Shown here: positions 37,828-45,667 of the stretch, in pieces
How the letters are laid out: each line of letters opens with the position of its first letter
Numbering within the stretch: the stretch's first letter is position 1
NCBI RefSeq assembly: GCF_034347405.1
Contig: NZ_CP133778.1
Coordinates: 2,666,001-2,730,000 of the forward strand
Source of the DNA: Pseudomonas sp. CCC3.1
GTDB taxonomy: Bacteria; Pseudomonadota; Gammaproteobacteria; Pseudomonadales; Pseudomonadaceae
Direction of reading: 5' to 3'
DNA length: 64,000 nucleotides
Notes under the pieces: generated by a model
The model's database searches: none
The model's input: only the letters and a program-made list of their open reading frames with translations
What the model was told of the DNA's origin: nothing
Made by a program: the position numbers and the translations under genes

Positions 37828-38835
37828 ATGACTGAATTAATCAATGATGCAACCGATTACGCAGCCACGCTCTTGGCGCTACAAGGTGTAAGTGTTCCGC
37901 ACCCCAAATTGCTGGAAGTCGTCGCTGGCTGCTTAGGCCACGAGTCTTTTGAGTCGCTGAGGGAGGAGGGAAGTACAGACACCTCACTCCATCTGAAGGA
38001 TGCTCAGGTGCTTGTATTGAATCTGCATTTGGGTGCCGCCCGAGCAGTTCAGTGTCTGGGTGCTGCCGAACCCCATTTGACGGCATGCTTGGATGGCATT
38101 GAGCATGAGTGGCGCAGATCGGGCTTACGGGAAGATAGTTCGGCATCCGTGCCTTTTGATTGTAAGGCAGGACTGACCGAGGGCTCGAGGATAAGCGTGT
38201 TTCGGGGCGTACAGGATTTCTATGCACGTCATGCCAGGGAAGTCATTCTGCAACGCCTTGTGGATGAGGGTAAGGCTGAATGGACGAGCGATGGATTCCC
38301 TGAGCTTGATCAAACGATCGACCCTGAATCGGAGGAAACCCTATGGTCTGATCGCGCTCGCTGGACGATCTGCGGCAATGGCAGCTGGGTTCGACATGAT
38401 CACCCCCCTTGCGCAGTTAAAGGCGTTCTGACGTACAGGAAAGCAGGGCGGGCAGGCTTGGTATTCGAGGGCTTCCAATCAGACTTCCAGAGTACCGCGA
38501 AGCAAGGGGCACTCCTCACGACATTCAAGCCTGACGTTTTTGTAGTGGACACAAAAGATTGGTCGCAGAAGCGCCCGATTGTGGCCGTGATTTTTGATCT
38601 CAATAGCAACGCTGTACTCGCAAGCGCAATATCTGTTTCTGATGACTGTAGCGAAGTAATGGAGAAGGCTATAAAAGAAGCGCTCATCGAGGCTGGAACT
38701 TCAAAATCTTTGGATATGATCCGGCATGCTAATTCGAGACGATATGTGCTCGAAGTAGATCACAAGTTCGATAGCTCCCGGATTCAGGAACTCGTGGGTA
38801 ACTTGGGCATCGTACAAATCGCTGAGCAAATCTAA
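37828..38835 (+). CDS. Hypothetical protein, 335 aa, lying between halves of a transposase relic
   Basis: CACGGAGACA precedes the ATG at 37828. The N-terminus (DYAATLLALQGVSVPHPKLLEVVAGCLGHESFESLRE) resembles the short helical domain that opens some glyoxalase-superfamily-like proteins (pattern: elvA-xLGyxsw). The middle is acidic and the C-terminal half is alpha/beta (PIVAVIFDLNSNAVLASAISVS). There is no known catalytic motif. The gene ends exactly where the transposase relic resumes, so it was probably brought in or left behind by recombination within that element. It looks intact. Confidence 0.55.
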   Translation: MTELINDATDYAATLLALQGVSVPHPKLLEVVAGCLGHESFESLREEGSTDTSLHLKDAQVLVLNLHLGAARAVQCLGAAEPHLTACLDGIEHEWRRSGLREDSSASVPFDCKAGLTEGSRISVFRGVQDFYARHAREVILQRLVDEGKAEWTSDGFPELDQTIDPESEETLWSDRARWTICGNGSWVRHDHPPCAVKGVLTYRKAGRAGLVFEGFQSDFQSTAKQGALLTTFKPDVFVVDTKDWSQKRPIVAVIFDLNSNAVLASAISVSDDCSEVMEKAIKEALIEAGTSKSLDMIRHANSRRYVLEVDHKFDSSRIQELVGNLGIVQIAEQI

Positions 38836-39372
38836 GAGATATGTAGGCGGCATGGCTGAACGAATGTTCCGCCGGCTCAACGAATATGCACCCATGATCC
38901 GACCAAGTCCTGGCCGACGTATGCCAAGCGCGGTGTACACGTTGGAAGATCTTACTCTACTAATTACTTTAGAGTTAAAGCGCTACCATGAGACGAGATA
39001 ACGCGCCACCACAAAACGTGTGGGCGTAACGGGGTGAGCCCTATGGCTAGCTGGTACCGTGTTTTCGCGCAGCGACATCAATAGGACGAATTCAATGTGT
39101 ACTCACAGAGAAAGCCGTATGGTCAGGGTTCGTGCGCAAGGAGTAATGTTCAAAAAAACAGGCTGTATTATTCCAGTGTACTTATACCACCTAGAGGCGA
39201 GTGTGTGCAGGTTGAGTTCGATCCTTCAGCCCCGGACTATCTTGTGGTAATACGGGGTGAGAGCCGCATCAAGGTCAAACTCTCGCCCTATGATAGAGCT
39301 GAAAAAATGAATCATGATCTTGGTTCAGAGTTTGTCGTCGTGAAGACGAGCCCGGAACGCCAAGAACAATGA
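38834..39372 (+). pseudogene. Relic of TnsB/TniA-like transposase, C-terminal part
   Basis: Read across frames, this stretch gives GGMAERMFRRLNEY (the Gly-x-x-Glu-Arg-x-Phe segment carrying the catalytic Glu of Mu/TnsB-type transposases), then PGRRMPSAVYTLEDLTLLITLELKRYHE and NAPPQNVWA. After more frame breaks comes the beta-barrel-like Mu-C region NRLYYSSVLIPP with CVQVEFDPSAPDYLVVI. The order and spacing match the C-terminal half of such transposases. Stops and shifts (one at an A7 run near 39150) show it is dead. Confidence 0.5.
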
Positions 39373-39421
39373 TCTGATGGCAACACTCCATACTCCCTTG
39401 AAGGGCTGTCGCCGGTCGTCC

Positions 39422-40303
39422 CTAGTAGGCCCAGGCAGCCCGGATCTGGGTGTTGACCTCGTCCACAAAAATGCGCGTTTTGGCCGGCACAAGCCGGCCC
39501 GGCGGCATGATCGCGTAAACCCCTCCGGTACCCGATCCCTCCCATCCTGGTAAAACTTCGACCAGGTTACCCGCCTTGACGTCCGGCCCGGCTAACCAGT
39601 CAGGGCTCATTATGATTCCAAGCCCCTGAGTAGCCGCGAACAACAACGCCTCAGAATTATCAGTGATAAGCGGCCCGGACGGCTTCAAGGCTGCACGCTC
39701 CCCATCTTTTGTCAGTACCCACTCTGGCCAGCTCTTATGGCTTGTGAAGCCCAGGCAGGAGTGGTCAACAAGGTCAGACGGGGTTTGCGGGAGTCCGTGA
39801 TTTGCAAGGTAGCCAGGCGACGCGAAGAGCGCGCTTTTGAAAGGGGCGATGTATTTAGCGGTGAGCGTACTGTCACGCTGTGGCCCGACTCTGATTGCCA
39901 CATCAAAGCCCTCCGCCACCAAATCCACGTAACGGTCACTGAAGACCGCATCGATTCGGATCTGTGGGTGTTGGGAAAGAAACGCAGGGAGTAGGGGGGC
40001 TATCCACTGCCTGCCGAATGTAATGGGCAGAGACACCCGAAGCAGCCCTTGTGGAGTTGTCGCCAGGTTGCTGGCCTCGGTGCCGGCATTATCCAATTCG
40101 TCCAGCACTCCACGCACACGTCGGTAGTATTGTGACCCAACCTCAGTCAATGCGACTTTGCGCGTCGTACGCGAGAGCAATCGCACGCCAAGGTTTTTCT
40201 CCAGTCGGCTCACGCGTCGCGACACGATGGTGGGGTCTCGACCTATGGCGTTTGCCGCATCGCTGAACGATGAATGTTCGGCGACCGCCACGAAGGTCAC
40301 CAA
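39422..40303 (-). CDS. LysR-family regulator with damaged N-terminus
   Basis: The winged helix is present from its second turn: LVTFVAVAEHSSFSDAANAIGRDPTIVSRRVSRLEKNLGVRLLSRTTRKVALTEVG. The effector domain follows (LLRVSLPITFGRQWIAPLLPAFLSQHPQIRID to the end). Family members normally begin with several more residues and an ATG. Here the frame upstream reads GFNLED into a stop with no ATG, leaving a TTG as the only close start. The divergent SDR gene has lost its front at the same place, so a deletion removed both 5' ends and the shared promoter. Confidence 0.7.
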   Translation of the reverse strand: MVTFVAVAEHSSFSDAANAIGRDPTIVSRRVSRLEKNLGVRLLSRTTRKVALTEVGSQYYRRVRGVLDELDNAGTEASNLATTPQGLLRVSLPITFGRQWIAPLLPAFLSQHPQIRIDAVFSDRYVDLVAEGFDVAIRVGPQRDSTLTAKYIAPFKSALFASPGYLANHGLPQTPSDLVDHSCLGFTSHKSWPEWVLTKDGERAALKPSGPLITDNSEALLFAATQGLGIIMSPDWLAGPDVKAGNLVEVLPGWEGSGTGGVYAIMPPGRLVPAKTRIFVDEVNTQIRAAWAY

Positions 40304-40320
40304 GTCCTCAAGGTTAAAAC

Positions 40321-40900
40321 CTTTCGGGTGATCCTATCCGCCCGCAATGAAGGCCGCGTCCAAGCGTTAGCCGATGGCCTGAAGGCCGAAGGGTTTGATG
40401 TTGAAGCATTAGTCGTAGACGCTAGCAATACCGCCGCAGTGGCGAAACTAGTTGCCGAGGTTGAGGAGCATTACGGCCCTATCGATGTGCTGCATTACAA
40501 CGCTGCTAACCTACGCAAGTCAGACATCGCAGCACAGCCAACCGATACCTTCGTGCCAGACCTCGCAGTGAACATCGGCGGCGCGCTGGCGGCGACTCAA
40601 GTAATCTTGCCAGCAATGGCCAAGCGAGCCGCAGGCACCATTCTTCATACAGGTGGCGGTTTCGCGCTATACCCAAGCCCTGACTTTCTGTCGTTGAGCA
40701 TCGGTAAGGCGGGCATCCGAGCACTGGTGTTAGGCTTGTTTGAATCGGCAAAAGCTAAAGGCGTCCACATCGGGACGGTGACCGTTGCCGCGAACGTTGC
40801 ACCCTATTCTAAAGAGGCTGACGCGGTCGCGGAGCATTTCTGGAAGCTTCATAGCCAACCCGTCGGTGCATGGGAGGCGGAAGCCAATTACTCCGCCTGA
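40321..40900 (+). pseudogene. Short-chain dehydrogenase lacking its NAD(P)-binding start
   Basis: From RVILSARNEGRVQALADGLKAEGF onwards this is an SDR: DVEALVVDASN, VLHYNAANLRKSD, VNIGGALAATQVILPAM and GTILHTGGGFALYPSPDFLSLSIGKAGIRALV, where the usual YxxxK is replaced by a Ser/Lys-type pattern. The first ~25-30 residues, with the TGxxxGIG cofactor loop, are missing. The open frame instead continues back into the truncated LysR gene on the other strand. It is probably not functional. Confidence 0.65.
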
Positions 40901-41059
40901 GTGACTTGCATGGCTGAGCTGGAATCAAGGCATTGGGGGAGGGCAGTGATGTATCCGCGCCCCCTTTTGAAGTCCCCCAGTTGATCCAGCACCCTGCGCG
41001 TCCAAGCAAGCGGAGCGCGCAGGCGTGAGGATGGACGCCCGCAGGGCCGAGACGCTCGC

Positions 41060-41677
41060 TTAGCGGGCGGCTTGGTTTACGACAGCCGAGCTCGGAGAGC
41101 CACGCCCATAATCCCAGAAGGCAGCATTTGGCCTAGTGGCAGACACGTCCTTCAAGTAGAAATCCATAAACTGCGTGACGCTCCGGATCTCACGCTTCCA
41201 GACATTCTTATCTATGCCGTCGCTCGAGTTCGCGGTGCGAGCGGTATGAAATAGTTTCCACTCCGGATTTATCGGGTAATCACGGTAGTCCTTGCCGGGG
41301 CTAACCAGGAACCGCGGCTGAATGCTAGGACTGGCCCAGTCACTGTGAGGGGTTTGGACAAAGGCCACATAGTCTTTGAAGTCGGCGTCCGTCCAGTCCA
41401 GCAACGAGAGGTTGTTTGCGAAACTCCAGTTGAGCATCTTTTCCAGACCGTTGATGGTCTTGTAGTACTGGAGGTGTGGCGTCTGTGGACTCCAACTATG
41501 AGCAATCCAGTTCAAGTACCGATCGGCGTACCAGGCGCTCATGAACGGAAGGCAGGACTCGTCAACTTCGTTCAGGCGAGCTGAGACGTGAGCGTTGACC
41601 GGGAACCGTTTTACTTGGTTGGGCTGCCAATGGTCGTACGATGGGAAAATCGGAAATGGGATGAACGGCCGCGTCAT
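41060..41677 (-). CDS. Fragment resembling the N-terminal domain of a tyrosine recombinase
   Basis: The 205 residues contain a SAM-like core-binding pattern: YYKTINGLEKMLNWSFANNLSLLDWTDADFKDYVAFVQTPHSDW. Island-type integrases have such a stretch before the catalytic domain. No Arg/His/Tyr catalytic domain follows; the frame ends after a short Ser/Ala-rich tail. It is either a truncated integrase or an unrelated small protein. Its place 250 bp from dif makes the integrase reading attractive. 40901-41059 holds no gene. Confidence 0.4.
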   Translation of the reverse strand: MTRPFIPFPIFPSYDHWQPNQVKRFPVNAHVSARLNEVDESCLPFMSAWYADRYLNWIAHSWSPQTPHLQYYKTINGLEKMLNWSFANNLSLLDWTDADFKDYVAFVQTPHSDWASPSIQPRFLVSPGKDYRDYPINPEWKLFHTARTANSSDGIDKNVWKREIRSVTQFMDFYLKDVSATRPNAAFWDYGRGSPSSAVVNQAAR

Positions 41678-41898
41678 AGTGGAACCAGCAAGCTAGAATC
41701 TTTGGGTGGTACGTATACGTGTAGCAGAGAGATTGAGGTACGGCCAGTCTGATCGTGACACGCGATGCTAACCGGCGATTAGTGAAACAGCAGCGAGAAG
41801 CGAACATGAGACAGGGGATGAGGATGAGCTTTCAAATTGCTGATTTTTCGAGAAACGGGTTTTTGTGCAAACGTGAACGGGGGTTAGTGACATTGGAC

Positions 41899-41920
41899 AC
41901 CAGTCATGCACATGACTGGT
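41899..41920. repeat. Perfect 10-bp inverted repeat next to dif
   Basis: ACCAGTCATG-CA-CATGACTGGT: ten-base arms with a two-base centre, ending 10 bp before dif. No T tract follows. It could bind a dimeric protein (for instance the AbrB-like product encoded just to the right), act as a terminator, or be part of a recombination accessory site. Confidence 0.55.
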
Positions 41921-41930
41921 CTAATACGTG

Positions 41931-41958
41931 ATTTAACATAATATACATTATGCGAACC
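41931..41958 (-). other. dif: dif chromosome-dimer resolution site
   Basis: Read on the minus strand, the 28 bases are GGTTCGCATAA (XerC arm), TGTATA (centre) and TTATGTTAAAT (XerD arm). As I recall it, the E. coli dif site differs at a single base of the XerC arm, and the XerD arm and centre are identical. XerC/XerD act here to resolve chromosome dimers under FtsK control. The site marks the terminus of the replicon. The surrounding 41678-42046 has no gene, only dif and the inverted repeat beside it. Confidence 0.93.
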
Positions 41959-42046
41959 TTCGTATTGGGACGTCAGGGCCAGTGGAGGCTGCTTTTCAAC
42001 AGGCAGACAGGCATTATCGACCTCTGACCATCTTGGGATCAAAACC

Positions 42047-42277
42047 ATGAACCATGTACCAGGTACTGAAAACCAACGCTGGACTGTGACCTGCCAAGAC
42101 GCTGCCGATGGCACTGGCGACATGATCGTGCCGTTGCCCGATGAGCTGCTAAGCGAAATGGGCCTTGTCATTGGTGACACGCTGACTATTCAGTGCTTCA
42201 AGCTTTCGACCGACCATGAGACGCTTTCAAGCTTCGGGCGCCCAGTCTCGAGCTTGGACGTCCGAATCGATCAATAA
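42047..42277 (+). CDS. AbrB/MazE-like small protein, 76 aa
   Basis: Residues 8-50 (QRWTVTCQDAADGTGDMIVPLPDELLSEMGLVIGDTLTIQ) have the swapped-hairpin AbrB/SpoVT pattern, in which a PLPDELL helix is followed by GDTLTI. The C-terminus is variable. Such proteins are antitoxins or DNA-binding regulators. The next gene starts 16 bp downstream, so the two form a pair. It is the first gene to the right of dif. Confidence 0.6.
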   Translation: MNHVPGTENQRWTVTCQDAADGTGDMIVPLPDELLSEMGLVIGDTLTIQCFKLSTDHETLSSFGRPVSSLDVRIDQ

Positions 42278-42293
42278 CCCTGACGAGCCGCTC

Positions 42294-42635
42294 ATGAAAT
42301 ACAGCCTGACATTCATTCATCCCAATGCACGTGATTCACAAGAATTTGACTCCTACACACTGGAAGTTGATGCTCAATCGGCACCTCAAAGCCTCAATGA
42401 TTTTGGTGGTGGGACAGCCAGAACTTACGCTGGCTACCAGGCCACAGATGATAAATTCCTCATCAAAGCTGACTCGCACAGTGGCAATACTATCCAACTA
42501 TGGGGGCAAGAAACGCCGGTATGGGATGTTTGGCAAAATACGGCCAACCTGAATATTGACGGGAAAGTCACGGTTAACGAATCCGGAAAGTACTTTTCAT
42601 CCATAGAAGCAAGGATCACCAGGCGCAACTGGTAG
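42294..42635 (+). CDS. Hypothetical protein, 113 aa, partner of the AbrB-like gene
   Basis: The frame opens upstream, but the ATG at 42294 gives MKYSLTFIHPNARDSQEFDSYTLEVDA, a plausible beta-rich start. The protein is mainly beta-strand (FLIKADSHSGNTIQLWG, NIDGKVTVNESGKYF) with Trp residues, and has no signal peptide. The family is unknown to me. The pairing could be an antitoxin-toxin or regulator-target arrangement, but no toxin motif is seen. Confidence 0.5.
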   Translation: MKYSLTFIHPNARDSQEFDSYTLEVDAQSAPQSLNDFGGGTARTYAGYQATDDKFLIKADSHSGNTIQLWGQETPVWDVWQNTANLNIDGKVTVNESGKYFSSIEARITRRNW

Positions 42636-42692
42636 TTGTCATACAAAAGCAGTTAGCCCTCTTGGTATTCAGACTAATAACCAAAACTTATA

Positions 42693-42720
42693 ACTCAACT
42701 AAATGTCTGTTTAGTTGAGT
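42693..42720 (+). terminator. Hairpin with 11-bp perfect stem
   Basis: ACTCAACTAAA and TTTAGTTGAGT form a perfect 11-bp stem around TGTCTG, 57 bp after the stop of the 113-aa gene. The stem is AT-rich and no long T run follows. It probably ends or stabilises that transcript. The rest of 42721-43076 is the upstream region of gcd, with a possible promoter near 42890-42918 (TTGTCG and GATATTGTG) and no gene. Confidence 0.5.
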
Positions 42721-43076
42721 AAACAAACAATAGCTCACTAATGCTCGCCCCTTGGCGTGTCTAGCCAAGCTGGCTTCCAGGCCAATAGCTGGGAAATAAC
42801 GCTCCCCGGACCCTCTGCTGCCTGACTTCCCCTCCTGATTATTGCGTTCCCCACAACAGTGTTTCTTGCTCGCAGAGACTGACAATTTGTCGCAGGGGCG
42901 ATTTTTTTGATATTGTGTCAAAAATTAACCGTTTGGTTCAAAACGTGCTCGTGGCTGCCCTATCACGGACAGCGCGTTGTCACTTTGAGTCCTGTTTACG
43001 GGAATCAGCGCTAGTGTTAACGCTGGTCACCCTGAAATCTCCCCGCCACTTTCATGCATCAATAGGGTCATGCACC

Positions 43077-45497
43077 ATGAATAAGTCTCAACCTTCGGTC
43101 TCTGCGAGCCGTTGGCCCATTTGGGTTGCCGCCTTGGGCGTGCTGGTCTTCGGTTTGCTCTTTATCGCCGGTGGCGGTTACCTCGCCACACTCGGTGGCA
43201 GTCTGTACTTCCTGCTTGCCGGTATCGGCATGCTCATCGCCTCTGTGTTGTTGTTTAAACACCGTGTGCTGGGCGCCTGGGTGTTTGCTGCCGTGATGGT
43301 GGCGTCCATTATCTGGTCGCTGTTTGATGCCGGGCTGGTGTTCTGGCCGCTGGTGTCCCGCTTGTTTGCTCTGGCCGTATTGAGCTTGGTAGTGGCGTTG
43401 GTGTACCCGACGCTGCGCAAGGCCAATGGCTTGAGTGGTAATGGCGGCTACGCGTTGAGTATGGTGCTGGCTCTGGCCATCGTTGTTGGTTTCTGGGGGA
43501 TGTTTCAGCCCCACGCTTCAGTTTCGCCAACCGGTGACGGTCCTGGCTTGACCAAGGTTGATCCGGCCAAGGCGCAGAAAAATTGGGAACACTACGGTAA
43601 CGACGAAGGTGGTAGCCGCTTTGCTGCGCTGGATCAGATTAACCGCAGCAACGTTTCCAAGTTGGTACCGGCCTGGACTTACCACACCGGTGACGTCGCG
43701 ATCAGCGATGGTAACGGCGCAGAAGACCAGATGACCCCGCTGCAAGTGGGTGACAAGGTGTTTATCTGCACCCCGCACAACAACCTCATTGCTCTGGACG
43801 CCGACACAGGTAAAGAGCTGTGGAAGAACGAAATCAACGCTAAATCGGCGGTCTGGCAGCGTTGCCGTGGCCTGGCCTACTTCGACGCCACTGCGCCTGT
43901 GGCTGCACCGACTGATGGCAGCACCCCGGCCGCCGCTGTAACAGTTACCCCCGGTGCTGCATGCCAGCGTCGTCTGTTGACCAACACCATCGACGCCCGC
44001 CTGATTGCGGTCGACGCTGACACCGGCAAGTTCTGCCAGGACTTCGGCACCCATGGCCAGGTTGATCTCAAAGCAGGCTTGGGCGATGTGCCCGATTCTT
44101 ATTACCAACTATCGTCCGCTCCGTTGATGGCCGGTACCACTGTAGTGGTCGGTGGGCGTGTGGCCGACAACGTTCAGACCGACATGCCAGGCGGCGTGAT
44201 CCGTGGTTTCGACGTGGTAACAGGTGCTATGCGCTGGGCGTTTGACCCAGGTAATCCGCAAGACAAACAGGCACCGTCAGACGGCCAGAGCTATGTTCGC
44301 AGCACGCCGAACAGTTGGGCGCCAATGTCTTATGACCCGCTGATGAACACTGTGTTCTTGCCGATGGGCAGTTCGTCCACGGATATTTACGGCGTTGAAC
44401 GTACCGCGTTGAACCACAAATACGGCGCTTCGGTATTGGCTTTGAACGCCACTACCGGTGATGAGAAGTGGGTTTATCAGACCGTCCACAACGACTTGTG
44501 GGACTTTGACCTGCCGATGCAGCCAAGCCTGATCGACTTCGCCAAGGCCGACGGGACTAAAGTGCCGGCCGTGGTGATTGGCACCAAGGCCGGTCAGATC
44601 TTTGTACTGGATCGTCACACCGGTCAACCGCTGACTGAAGTGAAAGAGGTTCCCGTCAAAGCTTCCAACATCCCGAACGAACCTTACTCCCTGACCCAGC
44701 CAAAATCGGTGGGTATGCCGCAGATTGGCGCTCAAACGCTGACTGAGTCGGACATGTGGGGCGCTACCCCGTTTGACCAGATGCTGTGCCGTATCGCGTT
44801 CAAGAAAATGCGCTATGACGGTCTGTACACCGCACCCGGTACCGATGTTTCGCTGAGCTTCCCTGGGTCGCTCGGCGGCATGAACTGGGGCAGCCTGTCG
44901 ACTGACCCGGTGCACGGTTTCATCTTCGTCAATGACATGCGCCTGGGCCTTTGGAGCCAGATGGTGCCACAGCAAAAAGACGCCAAGGCATCCTCGGGTG
45001 GCGAAGCACTGAACACCGGTATGGGCGCTGTGCCGCTTAAAGGCACGCCGTATGCTGTGAACAAAAACCGCTTCCTGTCCGTGGCCGGCATTCCATGCCA
45101 GGCGCCGCCTTTCGGCACCCTGACAGCTATCGATATGAAGACTCAGAAAATTGCCTGGCAGGTTCCGGTCGGCACTGTGCAAGACACCGGTCCATTGGGC
45201 ATCAAAATGAAGCTGCAACTGCCTATCGGCATGCCGACACTGGGCGGCACCCTCTCCACTCAAGGCGGCCTGGTGTTTATTGCCGGTACTCAGGATTACT
45301 ACCTGCGCGCCTACAACTCGGCCAATGGTGAAGAAGCCTGGAAAGCCCGCTTGCCAGTAGGCAGTCAAGGTGGCCCTATGACCTTTGTGTCGCCTAAAAC
45401 CGGCAAGCAATACGTGGTCATCACTGCGGGTGGCGCACGCCAGTCCGCAGATCGCGGCGACTACGTGATTGCTTACGCATTGCCTGACAGCCAGTAA
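43077..45497 (+). CDS. gcd: Membrane-bound PQQ-dependent glucose dehydrogenase
   Basis: The frame is open from 42915, but the ATG at 43077 gives the expected 806-residue protein. Residues ~10-145 hold five membrane segments that anchor it and bind ubiquinone. The rest is a quinoprotein beta-propeller on the periplasmic side: WEHYGNDEGGSRFAALDQINRSNVSKLVPAWTYHTGD at the domain start, repeats such as LIALDADTGKELW, and a C-terminal TFVSPKTGKQYVVITAGGARQS. It oxidises glucose (or related sugars) to gluconate and feeds electrons to the respiratory chain. A strong terminator follows. This is a typical Pseudomonas chromosomal gene, with codon use unlike the region to the left. Confidence 0.92.
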   Translation: MNKSQPSVSASRWPIWVAALGVLVFGLLFIAGGGYLATLGGSLYFLLAGIGMLIASVLLFKHRVLGAWVFAAVMVASIIWSLFDAGLVFWPLVSRLFALAVLSLVVALVYPTLRKANGLSGNGGYALSMVLALAIVVGFWGMFQPHASVSPTGDGPGLTKVDPAKAQKNWEHYGNDEGGSRFAALDQINRSNVSKLVPAWTYHTGDVAISDGNGAEDQMTPLQVGDKVFICTPHNNLIALDADTGKELWKNEINAKSAVWQRCRGLAYFDATAPVAAPTDGSTPAAAVTVTPGAACQRRLLTNTIDARLIAVDADTGKFCQDFGTHGQVDLKAGLGDVPDSYYQLSSAPLMAGTTVVVGGRVADNVQTDMPGGVIRGFDVVTGAMRWAFDPGNPQDKQAPSDGQSYVRSTPNSWAPMSYDPLMNTVFLPMGSSSTDIYGVERTALNHKYGASVLALNATTGDEKWVYQTVHNDLWDFDLPMQPSLIDFAKADGTKVPAVVIGTKAGQIFVLDRHTGQPLTEVKEVPVKASNIPNEPYSLTQPKSVGMPQIGAQTLTESDMWGATPFDQMLCRIAFKKMRYDGLYTAPGTDVSLSFPGSLGGMNWGSLSTDPVHGFIFVNDMRLGLWSQMVPQQKDAKASSGGEALNTGMGAVPLKGTPYAVNKNRFLSVAGIPCQAPPFGTLTAIDMKTQKIAWQVPVGTVQDTGPLGIKMKLQLPIGMPTLGGTLSTQGGLVFIAGTQDYYLRAYNSANGEEAWKARLPVGSQGGPMTFVSPKTGKQYVVITAGGARQSADRGDYVIAYALPDSQ

Positions 45498-45510
45498 GTA
45501 AGCCCTGAAA

Positions 45511-45546
45511 AAAAAAGACCCGCATTGTTATGCGGGTCTTTTTTGT
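45511..45546 (+). terminator. Rho-independent terminator of gcd
   Basis: GACCCGCA (45517-45524), loop TTGTTA, TGCGGGTC (45531-45538), followed by a T run and preceded by an A run, so it could also work from the other side for the convergent terC-like gene. Confidence 0.9.
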
Positions 45547-45565
45547 CCTGAACATCCTGTTTTTG

Positions 45566-45667
45566 TAGTCGCTGCCGCAGGTTGCGATGGGCTGCGCAGC
45601 GGCCCTGTTTTCTAAATAGAAGCGAAGGTCCTTCGGCCCTTATCACAGCCTACGGCAGAGACTACAG
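45566..45667. repeat. REP-like inverted pair
   Basis: TGTAGTCGCTGCCG near the left end and CGGCAGAGACTACA near the right end are inverted copies, a common Pseudomonas intergenic palindrome. The inner part holds further short palindromes (GCTGCGCAGC, AGGTCCTTCGGCC). It overlaps the stop of the TerC-like gene. Confidence 0.6.

Noticed and set aside
43068..43514. Long minus-strand ORF inside gcd
   Set aside because: Gln/His-rich frame opposite a strongly coding gene: a shadow caused by GC-rich codons.
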